Shown here piece after piece: positions 9,828 through 18,390 of a stretch of 64,000 nucleotides of DNA. Origin of the DNA: Dehalobacter restrictus DSM 9455 (GTDB taxonomy: Bacteria > Bacillota > Desulfitobacteriia > Desulfitobacteriales > Syntrophobotulaceae); assembly GCF_000512895.1 (NCBI RefSeq), contig NZ_CP007033.1, forward strand, positions 836,001 through 900,000, read 5' to 3'. Positions within the stretch are counted from its first letter, which is position 1, and each line of letters starts with the position of its first letter. The translations under genes and the position numbers were made by a program. The notes beneath the pieces were generated by a model. It saw only the letters and a program-made list of their open reading frames with translations. It was not told the DNA's origin and did no database searches.

Positions 9828-10625
9828 TTATAGAAGAATGCTAATCGTAATACCTGTACCTAAAACGGCGGTCATTTGGATTAAGAACAGGATATCCCGA
9901 CGTTTCATTTGCAAACGGTTTAACCTTAACTGATTGGGATGGGAAGTAAAGCACCTGCTGTCCATCGCTTCACCCAAGTCAGCGGCCCGAACCAGGGACG
10001 CTTCAAATAAGGGGATGAGAATGGCAGTATAGCTCTTTATCCGGACGGCAATATTTGATGAATCAAATTGGGCTCCCCTTGATTTTTGAGCATTTTTTAT
10101 GATGGCCGCTTCTTCAAATAAAGTAGGAAGAAAGCGAAAAGAAATGCTGAGGATGGTTGTATAATTATGAATAGGAATATGTAATTTCCTTAATGGTAGC
10201 AGCAAGTATTCGATTCCTGCGGATAATTTGAGGGATGATGTTGTCATCAGTAAAATCATAGAGCCTAAAAATAAAATAACCAGCCGCGATATATTGATCA
10301 GCCCTAAGATCAGACCTTCTCTGGTCATACTGAGCTTTCCAACCATCAAAACGGTCTCGCCCGGCGTGAGAAATCCCTGGAAGACCAGCGTAAAAAGAAG
10401 CAGATATCTTAATTTCAATAAACTGCTCAGAATTAATTGATAGCTTAATCCGGAAGAAATAATGGCAGCAGCCATTAATAGAATCAAGAAAAGCAGAAAA
10501 TACAAATTATCGGTAATTATGACGGAAAAAATGACCAATAAGCAGCTCAATATTTTCGTTCGGGGATCCAACAAATGGAGCAGGGAATTCCCATAGACGT
10601 ATTGGCCTAATTTCATACCGATCAT
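9828..10625 (-). CDS. ecfT: ECF transporter transmembrane coupling protein EcfT
   Basis: EcfT is the membrane scaffold linking the two ATPases to substrate-binding S components. The 265-aa sequence has about five or six hydrophobic segments and the cytoplasmic coupling helices, with the ATPase-contacting Arg motifs visible as KSRGAQ and VRAADLGEAMDSR. An SD AAAGGAG precedes the ATG. It is first in the ecfT-ecfA1-ecfA2 operon. The S component may be the divergent gene at 10797, and group II ECF modules can also serve S components encoded elsewhere. Confidence 0.9.
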   Translation of the reverse strand: MIGMKLGQYVYGNSLLHLLDPRTKILSCLLVIFSVIITDNLYFLLFLILLMAAAIISSGLSYQLILSSLLKLRYLLLFTLVFQGFLTPGETVLMVGKLSMTREGLILGLINISRLVILFLGSMILLMTTSSLKLSAGIEYLLLPLRKLHIPIHNYTTILSISFRFLPTLFEEAAIIKNAQKSRGAQFDSSNIAVRIKSYTAILIPLFEASLVRAADLGEAMDSRCFTSHPNQLRLNRLQMKRRDILFLIQMTAVLGTGITISILL

Positions 10626-10638
10626 TGAAAAGGCTCCT

Positions 10639-10666
10639 TTGACAATTTCTGTTTCGTATGAATAAT
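10639..10666 (+). promoter_or_regulatory. candidate promoter for the Gx-family gene
   Basis: TTGACA at 10639-10644 and AATAAT at 10661-10666 are separated by 16 nt in the divergent ecfT/Gx intergenic region. The leader to the ATG at 10797 would be long and AT-rich. Confidence 0.4.
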
Positions 10667-10796
10667 AGTACTTATATGGGTTTAATGCAAATAAAATAAA
10701 TCTATTTGATTAAAATAAGACTTCGATTAAAACAAGACATCAAATAAAAATTGCATGATCTGAAGGGGATTGCATAATTCGGAGGAAGATCCAGTT

Positions 10797-11345
10797 ATGG
10801 AACATGTCAAAAATGTGATATCAACAAAGAAACTGGCTGTTATTGCCATTCTCGTGGCGCAAGCCTCCGTTCTTCATTATCTTGAGAGTATGTTCCCTAG
10901 TCCGCTGCCTATACCGGGAGTGAAGCTGGGTTTGGCCAATATTATTACCCTGGTGGCTTTGGTTGTCTTTGACTTTAAGACGGCCCTACAGATTACCGTA
11001 CTGCGGACAATTCTCGGCTCTCTGCTCAGTGGGACCTTATTCGGCATGGGTTTTTTTATGAGCTTTTTAGGCGCTGTTGCAGCTGCGATCGTCATGGCAG
11101 TGCTGTTATATCTATTTACAGGTCTGAGTATGGTTGGTATCAGTGTAGCAGGGGCTGTAGCCCATAATCTCGGGCAATTGGCCATGGCAGCCTTGGTTCT
11201 AAGGTTTTCAGGGATCTTTTTTTACTTGCCTGTTATGCTACTTTTTTCAGTGCCTACCGGAATCATAACCGGAATTATTATTAATGAACTGGTGAAATAT
11301 ATCAAGGCAACAAACCGGTTTAATACGCTGCTTGAGGATACGTAA
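10797..11345 (+). CDS. Gx transporter family / heptaprenyl diphosphate synthase component I-like membrane protein (putative ECF S component)
   Basis: The protein has about six hydrophobic helices and the family's early motif LPIPGVKLGLANIITLVAL, followed by Gly-rich membrane segments (SLLSGTLFGMGFF). Members of this family were named for heptaprenyl diphosphate synthase component I, but their architecture is that of ECF S components. Divergence from an ecfT-ecfA1-ecfA2 operon supports that reading. The ATG at 10797 has GGAGGA at 10781-10786. An in-frame TTG at 10770 lacks one, so the shorter 182-aa form is chosen. The substrate is unknown. Confidence 0.75.
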   Translation: MEHVKNVISTKKLAVIAILVAQASVLHYLESMFPSPLPIPGVKLGLANIITLVALVVFDFKTALQITVLRTILGSLLSGTLFGMGFFMSFLGAVAAAIVMAVLLYLFTGLSMVGISVAGAVAHNLGQLAMAALVLRFSGIFFYLPVMLLFSVPTGIITGIIINELVKYIKATNRFNTLLEDT

Positions 11346-11401
11346 AAATCTGCTAATTAATTAGACATACTACAACTTTTCAATTTGTTTTTCAATCAGT
11401 T

Positions 11402-11430
11402 TTGACAAGCATTTCTCATTCATGTAATAT
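11402..11430 (+). promoter_or_regulatory. sigma-A type promoter of the HesB-like selenoprotein gene
   Basis: A perfect TTGACA at 11402-11407 is followed after 17 nt by TAATAT at 11425-11430. It lies 36 nt upstream of the ATG at 11467. Confidence 0.8.
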
Positions 11431-11466
11431 GAATAATGATTGTCAGACTAAAAAGGAGGTGCGATT

Positions 11467-11796
11467 ATGTTTGAAGTTACTGAAATCGCGGCCAAGAGAA
11501 TTAAAGACATCATGGTGACTCAGAATATGGATGATTCTTACTTGCGGCTCTATGTAGCCGGCATTGGCTGAAGGGGGCCGAATTACGGCATGACTCTGGA
11601 TGAGTCAAAGACCCCTGACGATATATTTGATGAACAGCATGGACTAAAAATTGTCGCAGACAAGCAATTTACAGAAGTTCTTGAGGGTGTTGTAATCAAT
11701 TATATTGACACCCCCGATGGGGACCAATTTGAAATCAAATCACCCTTAAAAGGTGAGTGCGGATCGGACTGCAGTTCAGGAAGCTGCGAATCATAA
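11467..11796 (+). CDS. HesB/IscA-like selenoprotein (UGA codon 35 read as selenocysteine)
   Basis: The frame opens at ATG 11467 after AAAGGAGG and reads MFEVTEIAAKRIKDIM, a HesB/IscA-like A-type Fe-S carrier N-terminus. It meets TGA at 11569-11571 inside YVAGIG-U-RGPNYGMTLDE, then continues in frame to TAA at 11794 and ends with a CGSDCSSGSC tail. In the HesB-like selenoprotein family selenocysteine replaces the first cluster-binding Cys at exactly this position. A small stem (GCCG/CGGC, 11577-11589) starts 5 nt after the UGA and could be part of a bacterial SECIS. The total is 109 aa. It needs SelA, SelB, SelC and SelD encoded elsewhere. Ordinary gene callers would start at 11590 and lose the N-terminus. 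Confidence 0.85.
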
Positions 11797-11801
11797 AGCT
11801 C

Positions 11802-11846
11802 AAAAAAGAGATTGAATCAATCAAATTGCATCAATCTCTTTTTTGA
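11802..11846 (+). terminator. intrinsic terminator after the selenoprotein gene
   Basis: A 14-bp perfect stem (AAAAAAGAGATTGA / TCAATCTCTTTTTT) ends in a T-run a few bases after the stop codon. Confidence 0.85.
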
Positions 11847-11889
11847 TTCCTTTAATCCAAATTCAACGAAAAAATATTAAATAGGGAAA

Positions 11890-11924
11890 CAGGCTTATCT
11901 GATTTAACAGGAAGCCTTTTTTTA
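11890..11924 (+). terminator. second terminator-like hairpin
   Basis: AGGCTT at 11891-11896 and AAGCCT at 11912-11917 can pair and are followed by seven T residues. It may back up the previous terminator. Confidence 0.5.
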
Positions 11925-12014
11925 TCCCCTAAAATTGTATGTAAGCCAATCCAAATATATATTTAGCCATACGAAGAATATATCAAAATATTTAAAATAT
12001 TATGTCAAAAATTG

Positions 12015-12043
12015 TAGACATTCGACAAATTATGCAGTATATT
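12015..12043 (+). promoter_or_regulatory. promoter of the tetR-che operon
   Basis: TAGACA at 12015-12020 and TATATT at 12038-12043 are separated by 17 nt. Transcription would begin around 12050, which places the TetR start at the ATG at 12100 and leaves the palindrome at 12057-12075 in the leader. Confidence 0.55.
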
Positions 12044-12056
12044 AGGTGTAAAAGAT

Positions 12057-12075
12057 GGTAAGTAAACACTTACTT
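12057..12075. promoter_or_regulatory. palindromic operator candidate for the TetR regulator
   Basis: AAGTAA-ACAC-TTACTT forms an inverted repeat, flanked by overlapping GTAAG/CTTAC arms. It covers the predicted transcription start, as expected of a TetR autorepressor operator. Confidence 0.5.
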
Positions 12076-12099
12076 TCCAAGATAGGAGTTTATTACCAT

Positions 12100-12717
12100 A
12101 TGAATTTACTAATACATCGGAAAGAAAGCATCATCTTAACGACAATTGATCTGATCGATAAATACGGAATCCACCAAATTTCAACACGCGAGATTGCCAA
12201 AAAGCAGAATATCACCGAGGGAGCCATCTATAAGCATTTTAAAAGCAAAAATGAACTGATGCTCGGCGTCCTGGATTATTTCTCGCAGTATGACAGCGAC
12301 CTGTTCCTTACGGCCCAGCAGAAAGAAACCACGGAAGAAGCGATTATTTTTCTTGTCGAATCATTTTCTTCGTATTACGAAAATTACCCGTCAATCACCG
12401 CAGTACTTCTATCTTTGGAAATTATGCGCTATGACGAAGCGTTAAAATCAAAAGTCGAAGACATTTATTCAACGCGATTTGTTTTTTTAAAGAAAATTAT
12501 TCAGAAAGGCCAGGAGACAGGGGAAATATCTCCGAAACTATCGAGTGAGATGCTGACTGATATTATTATCGGAACCTGCGTAGCGCTTTGCGCGAGGTGG
12601 AGACTACAGCAGTATTCTTTCTCTTTACGGGGAAAATGCCTGGAGGCAGTTAACACGATCCTGGGTTCTTTCATTCAAGACAAGATTAATCCTCAAAGGA
12701 GGGAGTCCATTGATTAA
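12100..12717 (+). CDS. TetR/AcrR family transcriptional regulator
   Basis: The N-terminal 60 residues form a TetR DNA-binding domain: ILTTIDLIDKYGIHQISTREIAKKQNITEGAIYKHFKSKNELM contains the typical ALYxHF-like recognition helix (AIYKHF). The C-terminal 140 residues are an all-helical ligand domain of unknown specificity. The ATG at 12100 has AGGAG upstream. An in-frame ATG at 12055 would place the operator palindrome inside the gene and is less likely. The end overlaps cheY by 8 nt, so it is the first gene of the chemosensory operon and probably autoregulates it. Confidence 0.85.
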   Translation: MNLLIHRKESIILTTIDLIDKYGIHQISTREIAKKQNITEGAIYKHFKSKNELMLGVLDYFSQYDSDLFLTAQQKETTEEAIIFLVESFSSYYENYPSITAVLLSLEIMRYDEALKSKVEDIYSTRFVFLKKIIQKGQETGEISPKLSSEMLTDIIIGTCVALCARWRLQQYSFSLRGKCLEAVNTILGSFIQDKINPQRRESID

Positions 12718-13075
12718 AGTACTGATTGTAGATGATGCGGCATTTATGCGGCTGGCGATCAAAAATATGCTTCAGAACAACGGTTTTGAGGTCGTCGGTG
12801 AGGCTGCGAACGGGTTGGAAGGCCTGGAAAGCTATAAACAATTGCAACCTGATGTCGTTACCATGGATATTACGATGCCTGAAATGTCCGGTTTGGAAGC
12901 ATTACCTGAAATCATGAAATTTGATCCGAAAGCCAAGGTCGTGATGGTTTCCGCGATGGGACAGGAAAGTATGGTAAGGCAGGCTGTTGCGCTTGGTGCG
13001 AAGTCCTTTATTATCAAACCGTTCAAAGAGGATGTCGTAGTCAAAACCTTAAATCAGGTGAATGCATTAAAATAG
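12710..13075 (+). CDS. cheY: CheY-type response regulator
   Basis: This stand-alone receiver domain of 121 aa has the acidic pair in VDDAAF, phosphorylatable Asp in VTMDITMPEMSG, Thr/Ser switch VMVSAMGQ and Lys in IIKPFK. It would be phosphorylated by the CheA encoded next. The start is TTG preceded by AGGAGGGAG and overlaps tetR by 8 nt. No DNA-binding domain is present, so it acts through protein contacts, either on a flagellar switch or on an alternative output. Confidence 0.92.
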   Translation: MIKVLIVDDAAFMRLAIKNMLQNNGFEVVGEAANGLEGLESYKQLQPDVVTMDITMPEMSGLEALPEIMKFDPKAKVVMVSAMGQESMVRQAVALGAKSFIIKPFKEDVVVKTLNQVNALK

Positions 13076-13105
13076 TCAGTTGATATGTTTGGGGGGCAGA
13101 TAAAA

Positions 13106-15253
13106 ATGGCTGGTAATTATTCCAATGAATCCATGTTAGACCTGTATATTTTCGAAACGTCCAATCTGCTTGAACAGCTAGAGCATTCCATTCTGGCCAG
13201 TGAAAAATCCAATCATATTTCCAAAGACGATGTCAATGAGATCTTCCGGATCATGCATACCATTAAGGGTTCATCTGCAATGATGCTTTTTGACAACATC
13301 GCTTCTCTTGCCCATTCAATCGAGGACTTGTTTTATTTCATCCGCGAAAACGATCCCAGGGAGGTCGACTGCTCCGCGCTTTCGGATATTGTGCTCGAAG
13401 GTGTCGATTTTCTCAAAGTCGAACTGGAAAAAGTCAAAGCCAAAGACCCCGTTGACGGAGATGCACAGCGTCTGAAAGAGACGATTGCAGATTTCCTGAA
13501 CAAACTGAAATTACAAAATTCTTCAGCAGAAAAAGTATTTACATCCAGGAAAGAAACGAAGAAAAATTCAGTAGAAGATCTGAAGGACATGCCGGAAGAC
13601 ATAGAAGAAATAACTGAAAAAATACCTGAAGAAAAACCCAGATATTATATTGCCCCGAACATAACAGAGCCCCCGGCGGCCCTGTCTAAAAAGAACTGGT
13701 ACAAGGCTGTAATTTTCTATCAGGACGGCTGTGAAATGGAAAATATCAGAGCCTACACCGTCATCCATAATTTGAAAGAAATTGTGGACAAGTACATTTT
13801 CACCCCGGAAGATATTATTGAAAATGATCTGAGTGCTCAGGTCATTAAAGAACAGGGCTTTACAGTAGTCTTAAGGACAGATAAAAGCTATGAAGAAATG
13901 CATGAATTCTTCATGCAGACGATTTTCCTCAGAGAGCTGAAGTTGGAGCAGATCGAAGATCAGGAAGACGAACCGGTGATGAATCAACATGAGAATGCTT
14001 TAACCCCACAGATTCCTGTCCTACAGACAGTTGAAAGGGAGGAAAAGGCCGAGAAGGAAGTCTCTCTTTCTTCTGCCCAGCAGAGCATCATCAGTGTCAA
14101 TGTCGCCAAGCTGGACAGACTGATGGACCTGGTCGGAGAAATGGTGATTGCCGAGGCCATGGTTACCCAAAACCCTGACCTTAAAGGGCTGCAGCTAGAT
14201 AATTTCTATAAGGCAGCCCGGCAGTTCGGAAAAATCACCGGGGAATTGCAGGATATGGTCATGGCGATCCGGATGGTTCCGCTGTCGACGACCTTTCACA
14301 AAATGCACAGAATCGTACGCGATATGAGTAAGAAGCTGAACAAAGAAGTGCGTTTAGAGATCATCGGTGAGGAAACGGAAGTTGACAAAAATATCATTGA
14401 ACATATTTCTGATCCGCTGATGCATCTGATCCGCAACGCGATTGATCATGGGATTGAGGCGGCTGGGGAACGGGTTGCGGCAGAGAAGTCCAAAGCTGGG
14501 ACAATCACCCTGGAAGCAAAAAACGCTGGAAGCGATGTTCTGATCATTGTCAGGGATGATGGTAAAGGACTGAATAAAGAAAAAATCCTGAGCAGAGCCA
14601 GACAGAATGGCCTTCTGACCAAATCGGAACAGGAGATAAGCGACCGCGAAATCTTTAATCTGATCTTTTTGCCCGGATTTTCAACCAAAGAGAACATCAC
14701 GGAATTTTCCGGAAGAGGCGTCGGCATGGATGTCGTCTCCAAGAATATCCAGACGGTAGGCGGATCCGTTTCGGTAGACAGCACTGAAGGTGCAGGCACT
14801 GCCATTACGATGAAGATCCCATTAACATTGGCGATTATCGGCGGAATGAATATTAAAGTCGGAAATTCAAGGTATACCATACCGACAATATCCATCAGAG
14901 AATCATTCAGGCCGAAAGAATCCGATATTATCAGAGACCCTGACGAAAATGAAATGATTATGGTAAGGGGTGAGTGTTATCCGGTTATCAGGCTCCATAC
15001 GCTGTACAAAGTCAAAACTGAAATTACGGAATTAAGCCAGGGCATATTTATCATGGTTGAAGATGAAGAAACATCTTGTTGTATATTTGCTGATGAACTG
15101 CTTGGAGAACAACAGGTCGTTGTTAAAGCACTGCCGTATTACATTCAAAATTTTAAAAAAGATAACGTGTTAGGAGGGTGTACGCTTTTAGGTGACGGAA
15201 GCATTAGTTTAATCCTTGACATCCAGAGTATAACCAGACTTGTGAAGAAATAA
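13106..15253 (+). CDS. cheA: chemotaxis histidine kinase CheA
   Basis: CheA takes signals from chemoreceptors and phosphorylates CheY and CheB. Domains in order are: HPt with H51 in MHTIKGSS (about 1-110), a charged linker, a P2-like response-regulator-binding region (about 190-285), a dimerisation domain, an HATPase domain with LIRNAIDHGIE, DDGKGLN and the GRGVGMDVV G-box, and a C-terminal CheW-like domain. The ATG at 13106 follows GGGGGG. An in-frame ATG at 13085 lacks a ribosome site. The length of 715 aa is normal. Confidence 0.95.
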   Translation: MAGNYSNESMLDLYIFETSNLLEQLEHSILASEKSNHISKDDVNEIFRIMHTIKGSSAMMLFDNIASLAHSIEDLFYFIRENDPREVDCSALSDIVLEGVDFLKVELEKVKAKDPVDGDAQRLKETIADFLNKLKLQNSSAEKVFTSRKETKKNSVEDLKDMPEDIEEITEKIPEEKPRYYIAPNITEPPAALSKKNWYKAVIFYQDGCEMENIRAYTVIHNLKEIVDKYIFTPEDIIENDLSAQVIKEQGFTVVLRTDKSYEEMHEFFMQTIFLRELKLEQIEDQEDEPVMNQHENALTPQIPVLQTVEREEKAEKEVSLSSAQQSIISVNVAKLDRLMDLVGEMVIAEAMVTQNPDLKGLQLDNFYKAARQFGKITGELQDMVMAIRMVPLSTTFHKMHRIVRDMSKKLNKEVRLEIIGEETEVDKNIIEHISDPLMHLIRNAIDHGIEAAGERVAAEKSKAGTITLEAKNAGSDVLIIVRDDGKGLNKEKILSRARQNGLLTKSEQEISDREIFNLIFLPGFSTKENITEFSGRGVGMDVVSKNIQTVGGSVSVDSTEGAGTAITMKIPLTLAIIGGMNIKVGNSRYTIPTISIRESFRPKESDIIRDPDENEMIMVRGECYPVIRLHTLYKVKTEITELSQGIFIMVEDEETSCCIFADELLGEQQVVVKALPYYIQNFKKDNVLGGCTLLGDGSISLILDIQSITRLVKK

Positions 15254-15272
15254 CAAGAAAGGAGTGATTTTA

Positions 15273-15782
15273 ATGGCAGAAATGATTGCAGAAGATTATT
15301 TGGAAGAAGATACTCAGAAAAACAAGTTTTTGACCTTTTCTCTAGGCAACGAAATCTACGGGATTGAAATTAAGTACGTGACAGAAATTATCGGTATCCA
15401 GCCGGTTACTGAAGTGCCGGAGCTGCCCAATTATGTTCGTGGAATTGTCAATTTGAGAGGGAAGATCATTCCGGTCATCGATGTGCGCCTGCGTTTCAAA
15501 AAGCCATTTATGGAATACAGTGACCGGACCTGTATCATCGTGATCGACATTCAGGAAATATCAATTGGTCTGATCGTGGACAGCGTATGCGAGGTGCTTG
15601 TCATCCCTGAAGACGAAATAGTGCCTCCTCCCAGTGTTAACGGAGGTGCCAGTAACAAATACATTAAAGGAATCGGCAAGGTCGATAACAGTATCAAGCT
15701 CATTCTTGATTGCGACAAATTATTAAAAGAAGAAGAACTGTCTAATCTGACATCTACACTTAGTGAGGGGGTAATATCATGA
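15273..15782 (+). CDS. cheW: chemotaxis coupling protein CheW
   Basis: CheW bridges receptors and CheA. The single CheW domain shows the family pattern [20 protein letters not shown], then [24 protein letters not shown] and [10 protein letters not shown]. The ATG at 15273 is preceded by AAAGGAG. An upstream in-frame GTG at 15264 lies within that ribosome site. The stop overlaps the receptor gene start in an ATGA junction. Confidence 0.95.
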   Translation: MAEMIAEDYLEEDTQKNKFLTFSLGNEIYGIEIKYVTEIIGIQPVTEVPELPNYVRGIVNLRGKIIPVIDVRLRFKKPFMEYSDRTCIIVIDIQEISIGLIVDSVCEVLVIPEDEIVPPPSVNGGASNKYIKGIGKVDNSIKLILDCDKLLKEEELSNLTSTLSEGVIS

Positions 15783-17449
15783 ATTTCAACAAGCTTCAAA
15801 CCAAGATTTTAGCTGGCTATATTGTCATTGTCGTCATCCTGGCAGTCATTTCTGTAGTCACTTATACCCAGGTTAATTCTATGGTCAAAGATGTTAATCA
15901 GATGACCGAAGTCGAATTTGTGAAATTCCAAATTAATGAAGACCTGGCCTTAAGCTTCACCGATGGAGCAAGTCTTGCCAGAGCCTACATGTTGTATGGA
16001 AAACAGTCCTATGTTGACGATTTCAATGCGATTTCCCAGAAGTGCACCAAACTGCAAGAGGAATTGTTAGCCATGGAGAATACGCCTGAGAACAAGGCCA
16101 TGGTAGAGAGAAGCAACGCCTGGACCGCTGCAGTAAGTGGAGAGCTGTTTGCGGCAGTCAAAGGAGGCAATGCTGCACAAATCACGGCAGTTGGAGCAAA
16201 AATTGCACCGGAAACAAAAGCCCTAATCGAATTAAATACGCAAATGGCAGAGCAAAGAGCTCAAAACATTGGTGCGGCAAAGGATCGTATTGCATCCAAA
16301 GAAACCAGAACTATAATTATACTGGCCGTCTCCACCTTGACCGCAATCGTTCTGTCGATCATCCTCGGATTTTTTATGGCTCGCTCGATCACAAACCCTG
16401 TCCGCAAACTGGTAGGAGTTTCCGATAAAATTGCTGACGGCGATTTGAATGTCGATATCGATGTCCACGGCAAAGATGAGATCGGAGCGCTTGCCAAATC
16501 GTTCTCGACCATGACGCTGACCCTGAATGAAGTGATCAGTAATATCAACAGTGCTTCCGAGCAGGTCGCTTCAGGCTCGAAGCAACTGTCCGATTCCAGT
16601 ATGGCCCTTTCCCAGGGCGCAACCGAGCAGGCTAGTTCGATTGAAGAGCTGACGGCCTCTCTGGAAGAAATCAGTTCCCAGACCAAACTCAATGCCCAAA
16701 ATGCCAATGAAGCAAACCAGCTGGCGGAAGAAGCCAAGAAGAATGCGGCCCAGGGCAACAGCCAGATGAAGGAAATGCTTAGCGCAATGGATGAAATCAA
16801 TAATTCTTCCAATAATATCTCCAAAATTATCAAAGTCATCGACGATATTGCCTTCCAGACCAATATCTTGGCCCTGAATGCTGCTGTTGAAGCTGCAAGG
16901 GCAGGACAGCACGGCAAAGGGTTCGCCGTTGTGGCAGAAGAAGTCAGAAACCTCGCAGCTCGCTCAGCCAACGCTGCTAAGGAAACAACGGATATGATCG
17001 AGGGTTCGATCAAGAATGTTGATAACGGTACCCGGATAGCAAGCGACACGGCAAAAGAATTAAACAACATTGTCGAAGGAATTTCGAAGGTAGCCAACCT
17101 GGTGAACAACATTGCAGTGGCTTCCAATGAACAGGCCATTGGCATCAACCAAATCAACCAGGGTATTGCTCAGGTCGCGGAAGTCGTTCAGACCAACTCG
17201 GCAACTGCTGAAGAGAGTGCCGCTGCAAGTGAGGAACTGGCGAGCCAGTCCGAGCTGCTGAATGTTCAGGTTGCCAAATTCAAACTGCGGAAAAACGGCC
17301 AGTACGCTTCCTTAAAAGGAATCGAAAACATGAGCCCGGATATTCTGAAAATGCTCGAGAATATGAACAGTAGTAGTCCGACTCTTGCACCAAAGGAAAA
17401 GCCAAAAAAGAAAATTGTCCTGAGTGACGACGAATTCGGCAAGTACTAA
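15779..17449 (+). CDS. membrane methyl-accepting chemotaxis protein
   Basis: This transmembrane chemoreceptor feeds the CheA/CheW complex encoded around it. Helix TM1 is at about residues 9-31, followed by an extracytoplasmic four-helix-bundle-type sensor to about 175, TM2 at about 178-200, a HAMP domain (about 200-255), and a long coiled-coil signalling domain. The hairpin tip reads [35 protein letters not shown]. Gln/Glu-rich methylation regions flank it, and a basic tail closes the protein. The sensed ligand is unknown. It is coupled to cheW by ATGA. Confidence 0.95.
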   Translation: MNFNKLQTKILAGYIVIVVILAVISVVTYTQVNSMVKDVNQMTEVEFVKFQINEDLALSFTDGASLARAYMLYGKQSYVDDFNAISQKCTKLQEELLAMENTPENKAMVERSNAWTAAVSGELFAAVKGGNAAQITAVGAKIAPETKALIELNTQMAEQRAQNIGAAKDRIASKETRTIIILAVSTLTAIVLSIILGFFMARSITNPVRKLVGVSDKIADGDLNVDIDVHGKDEIGALAKSFSTMTLTLNEVISNINSASEQVASGSKQLSDSSMALSQGATEQASSIEELTASLEEISSQTKLNAQNANEANQLAEEAKKNAAQGNSQMKEMLSAMDEINNSSNNISKIIKVIDDIAFQTNILALNAAVEAARAGQHGKGFAVVAEEVRNLAARSANAAKETTDMIEGSIKNVDNGTRIASDTAKELNNIVEGISKVANLVNNIAVASNEQAIGINQINQGIAQVAEVVQTNSATAEESAAASEELASQSELLNVQVAKFKLRKNGQYASLKGIENMSPDILKMLENMNSSSPTLAPKEKPKKKIVLSDDEFGKY

Positions 17450-17462
17450 GTGAAATGCAAGA

Positions 17463-17494
17463 GAAGAGAGGGCCTGATTCGAGGCCCTCTCTTC
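17463..17494 (+). other. strong intra-operon hairpin between mcp and cheR
   Basis: GAAGAGAGGGCC and GGCCCTCTCTTC form a perfect 12-bp stem with an 8-nt loop. No T-tract follows, so it probably stabilises or segments the mRNA and is unlikely to end transcription. Confidence 0.6.
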
Positions 17495-17552
17495 AGAATA
17501 ACAGAAATTAGAAGTTTCTATAAAAAACGCCTGGAGAAGATGGTGGTCTGTT

Positions 17553-18368
17553 ATGATAACAATAACGGAAAAAGAATTTGTGAAGTTTGCAGCGTATATC
17601 GAAGCTAATTATGGGATTCATCTAAAAAAAGAAAAGCAATCGCTGATTAACGGCAGACTGCAGGGTGTCCTTATCGAGAACGGCTTTAAAAGTTTCTCGG
17701 AATATTACGATTTCATTACTTCACATAACGGCGGGGAGGCCATGACCACCTTTATTAATAAGATTACCACCAACCATACGTTTTTTATGCGGGAAGCGGA
17801 GCATTTTACTTTCTTAAAAGAGAACGTTCTGCCTGTGCTGGCGGCCCATTGCCGGGATAAGGATCTACGGATATGGAGCGCGGCGTGCTCCAGTGGTGAA
17901 GAACCGTATACCCTCGCGATGATCATTGATGAGTTTTTTGGCAGAGAAAAAGTCTGGTGGGATACGAAGATTCTTGCAACGGACATTTCCGATAAAGCCT
18001 TAACGATTGCCAGAAATGGCGAATACGCCAATGATAAGGTTGCGGCGCTGCCAGCGCTGTGGAGAACAAATTATTTTAAAAAGCTCGACAGGGAAAGTTC
18101 GATCGTTGTAGAAAAAATTAAGAATGAAGTGATCTTCCGCAACTTTAATCTGATGGAAAAGGTATTTCCTTTTAAAAAGAAGTTCCATGTGATCTTTTGC
18201 CGAAATGTGATGATTTACTTTGACGGGCCAACCAAAGAACAGCTTGTTCAGAAATTTTATGACATGACTGAGTATGGCGGCTACCTGTTCATCGGTCATT
18301 CGGAATCACTCAACAAAGATACAACCCAATATAAATATGTCATGCCAGCCGTATACAGAAAAGAATAA
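17553..18368 (+). CDS. cheR: chemoreceptor methyltransferase CheR
   Basis: CheR methylates receptor glutamates using S-adenosylmethionine for adaptation. The N-terminal all-helical domain is followed by a Rossmann methyltransferase with WSAACSSGEEPYTLAM, ILATDIS and VIFCRNVMIYFD. The length of 271 aa is typical. It lies between mcp and cheB in the operon. Confidence 0.95.
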   Translation: MITITEKEFVKFAAYIEANYGIHLKKEKQSLINGRLQGVLIENGFKSFSEYYDFITSHNGGEAMTTFINKITTNHTFFMREAEHFTFLKENVLPVLAAHCRDKDLRIWSAACSSGEEPYTLAMIIDEFFGREKVWWDTKILATDISDKALTIARNGEYANDKVAALPALWRTNYFKKLDRESSIVVEKIKNEVIFRNFNLMEKVFPFKKKFHVIFCRNVMIYFDGPTKEQLVQKFYDMTEYGGYLFIGHSESLNKDTTQYKYVMPAVYRKE

Positions 18369-18390
18369 TATTTAGAAGTAGGTTGATATC

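Noticed and set aside
16261-17157. Long minus-strand open frame (298 aa) inside the chemoreceptor gene
   Set aside because: It is the antisense of a repetitive coiled-coil gene, gives a Ser/Ala/Ile-rich protein without family features, and lacks a ribosome site.
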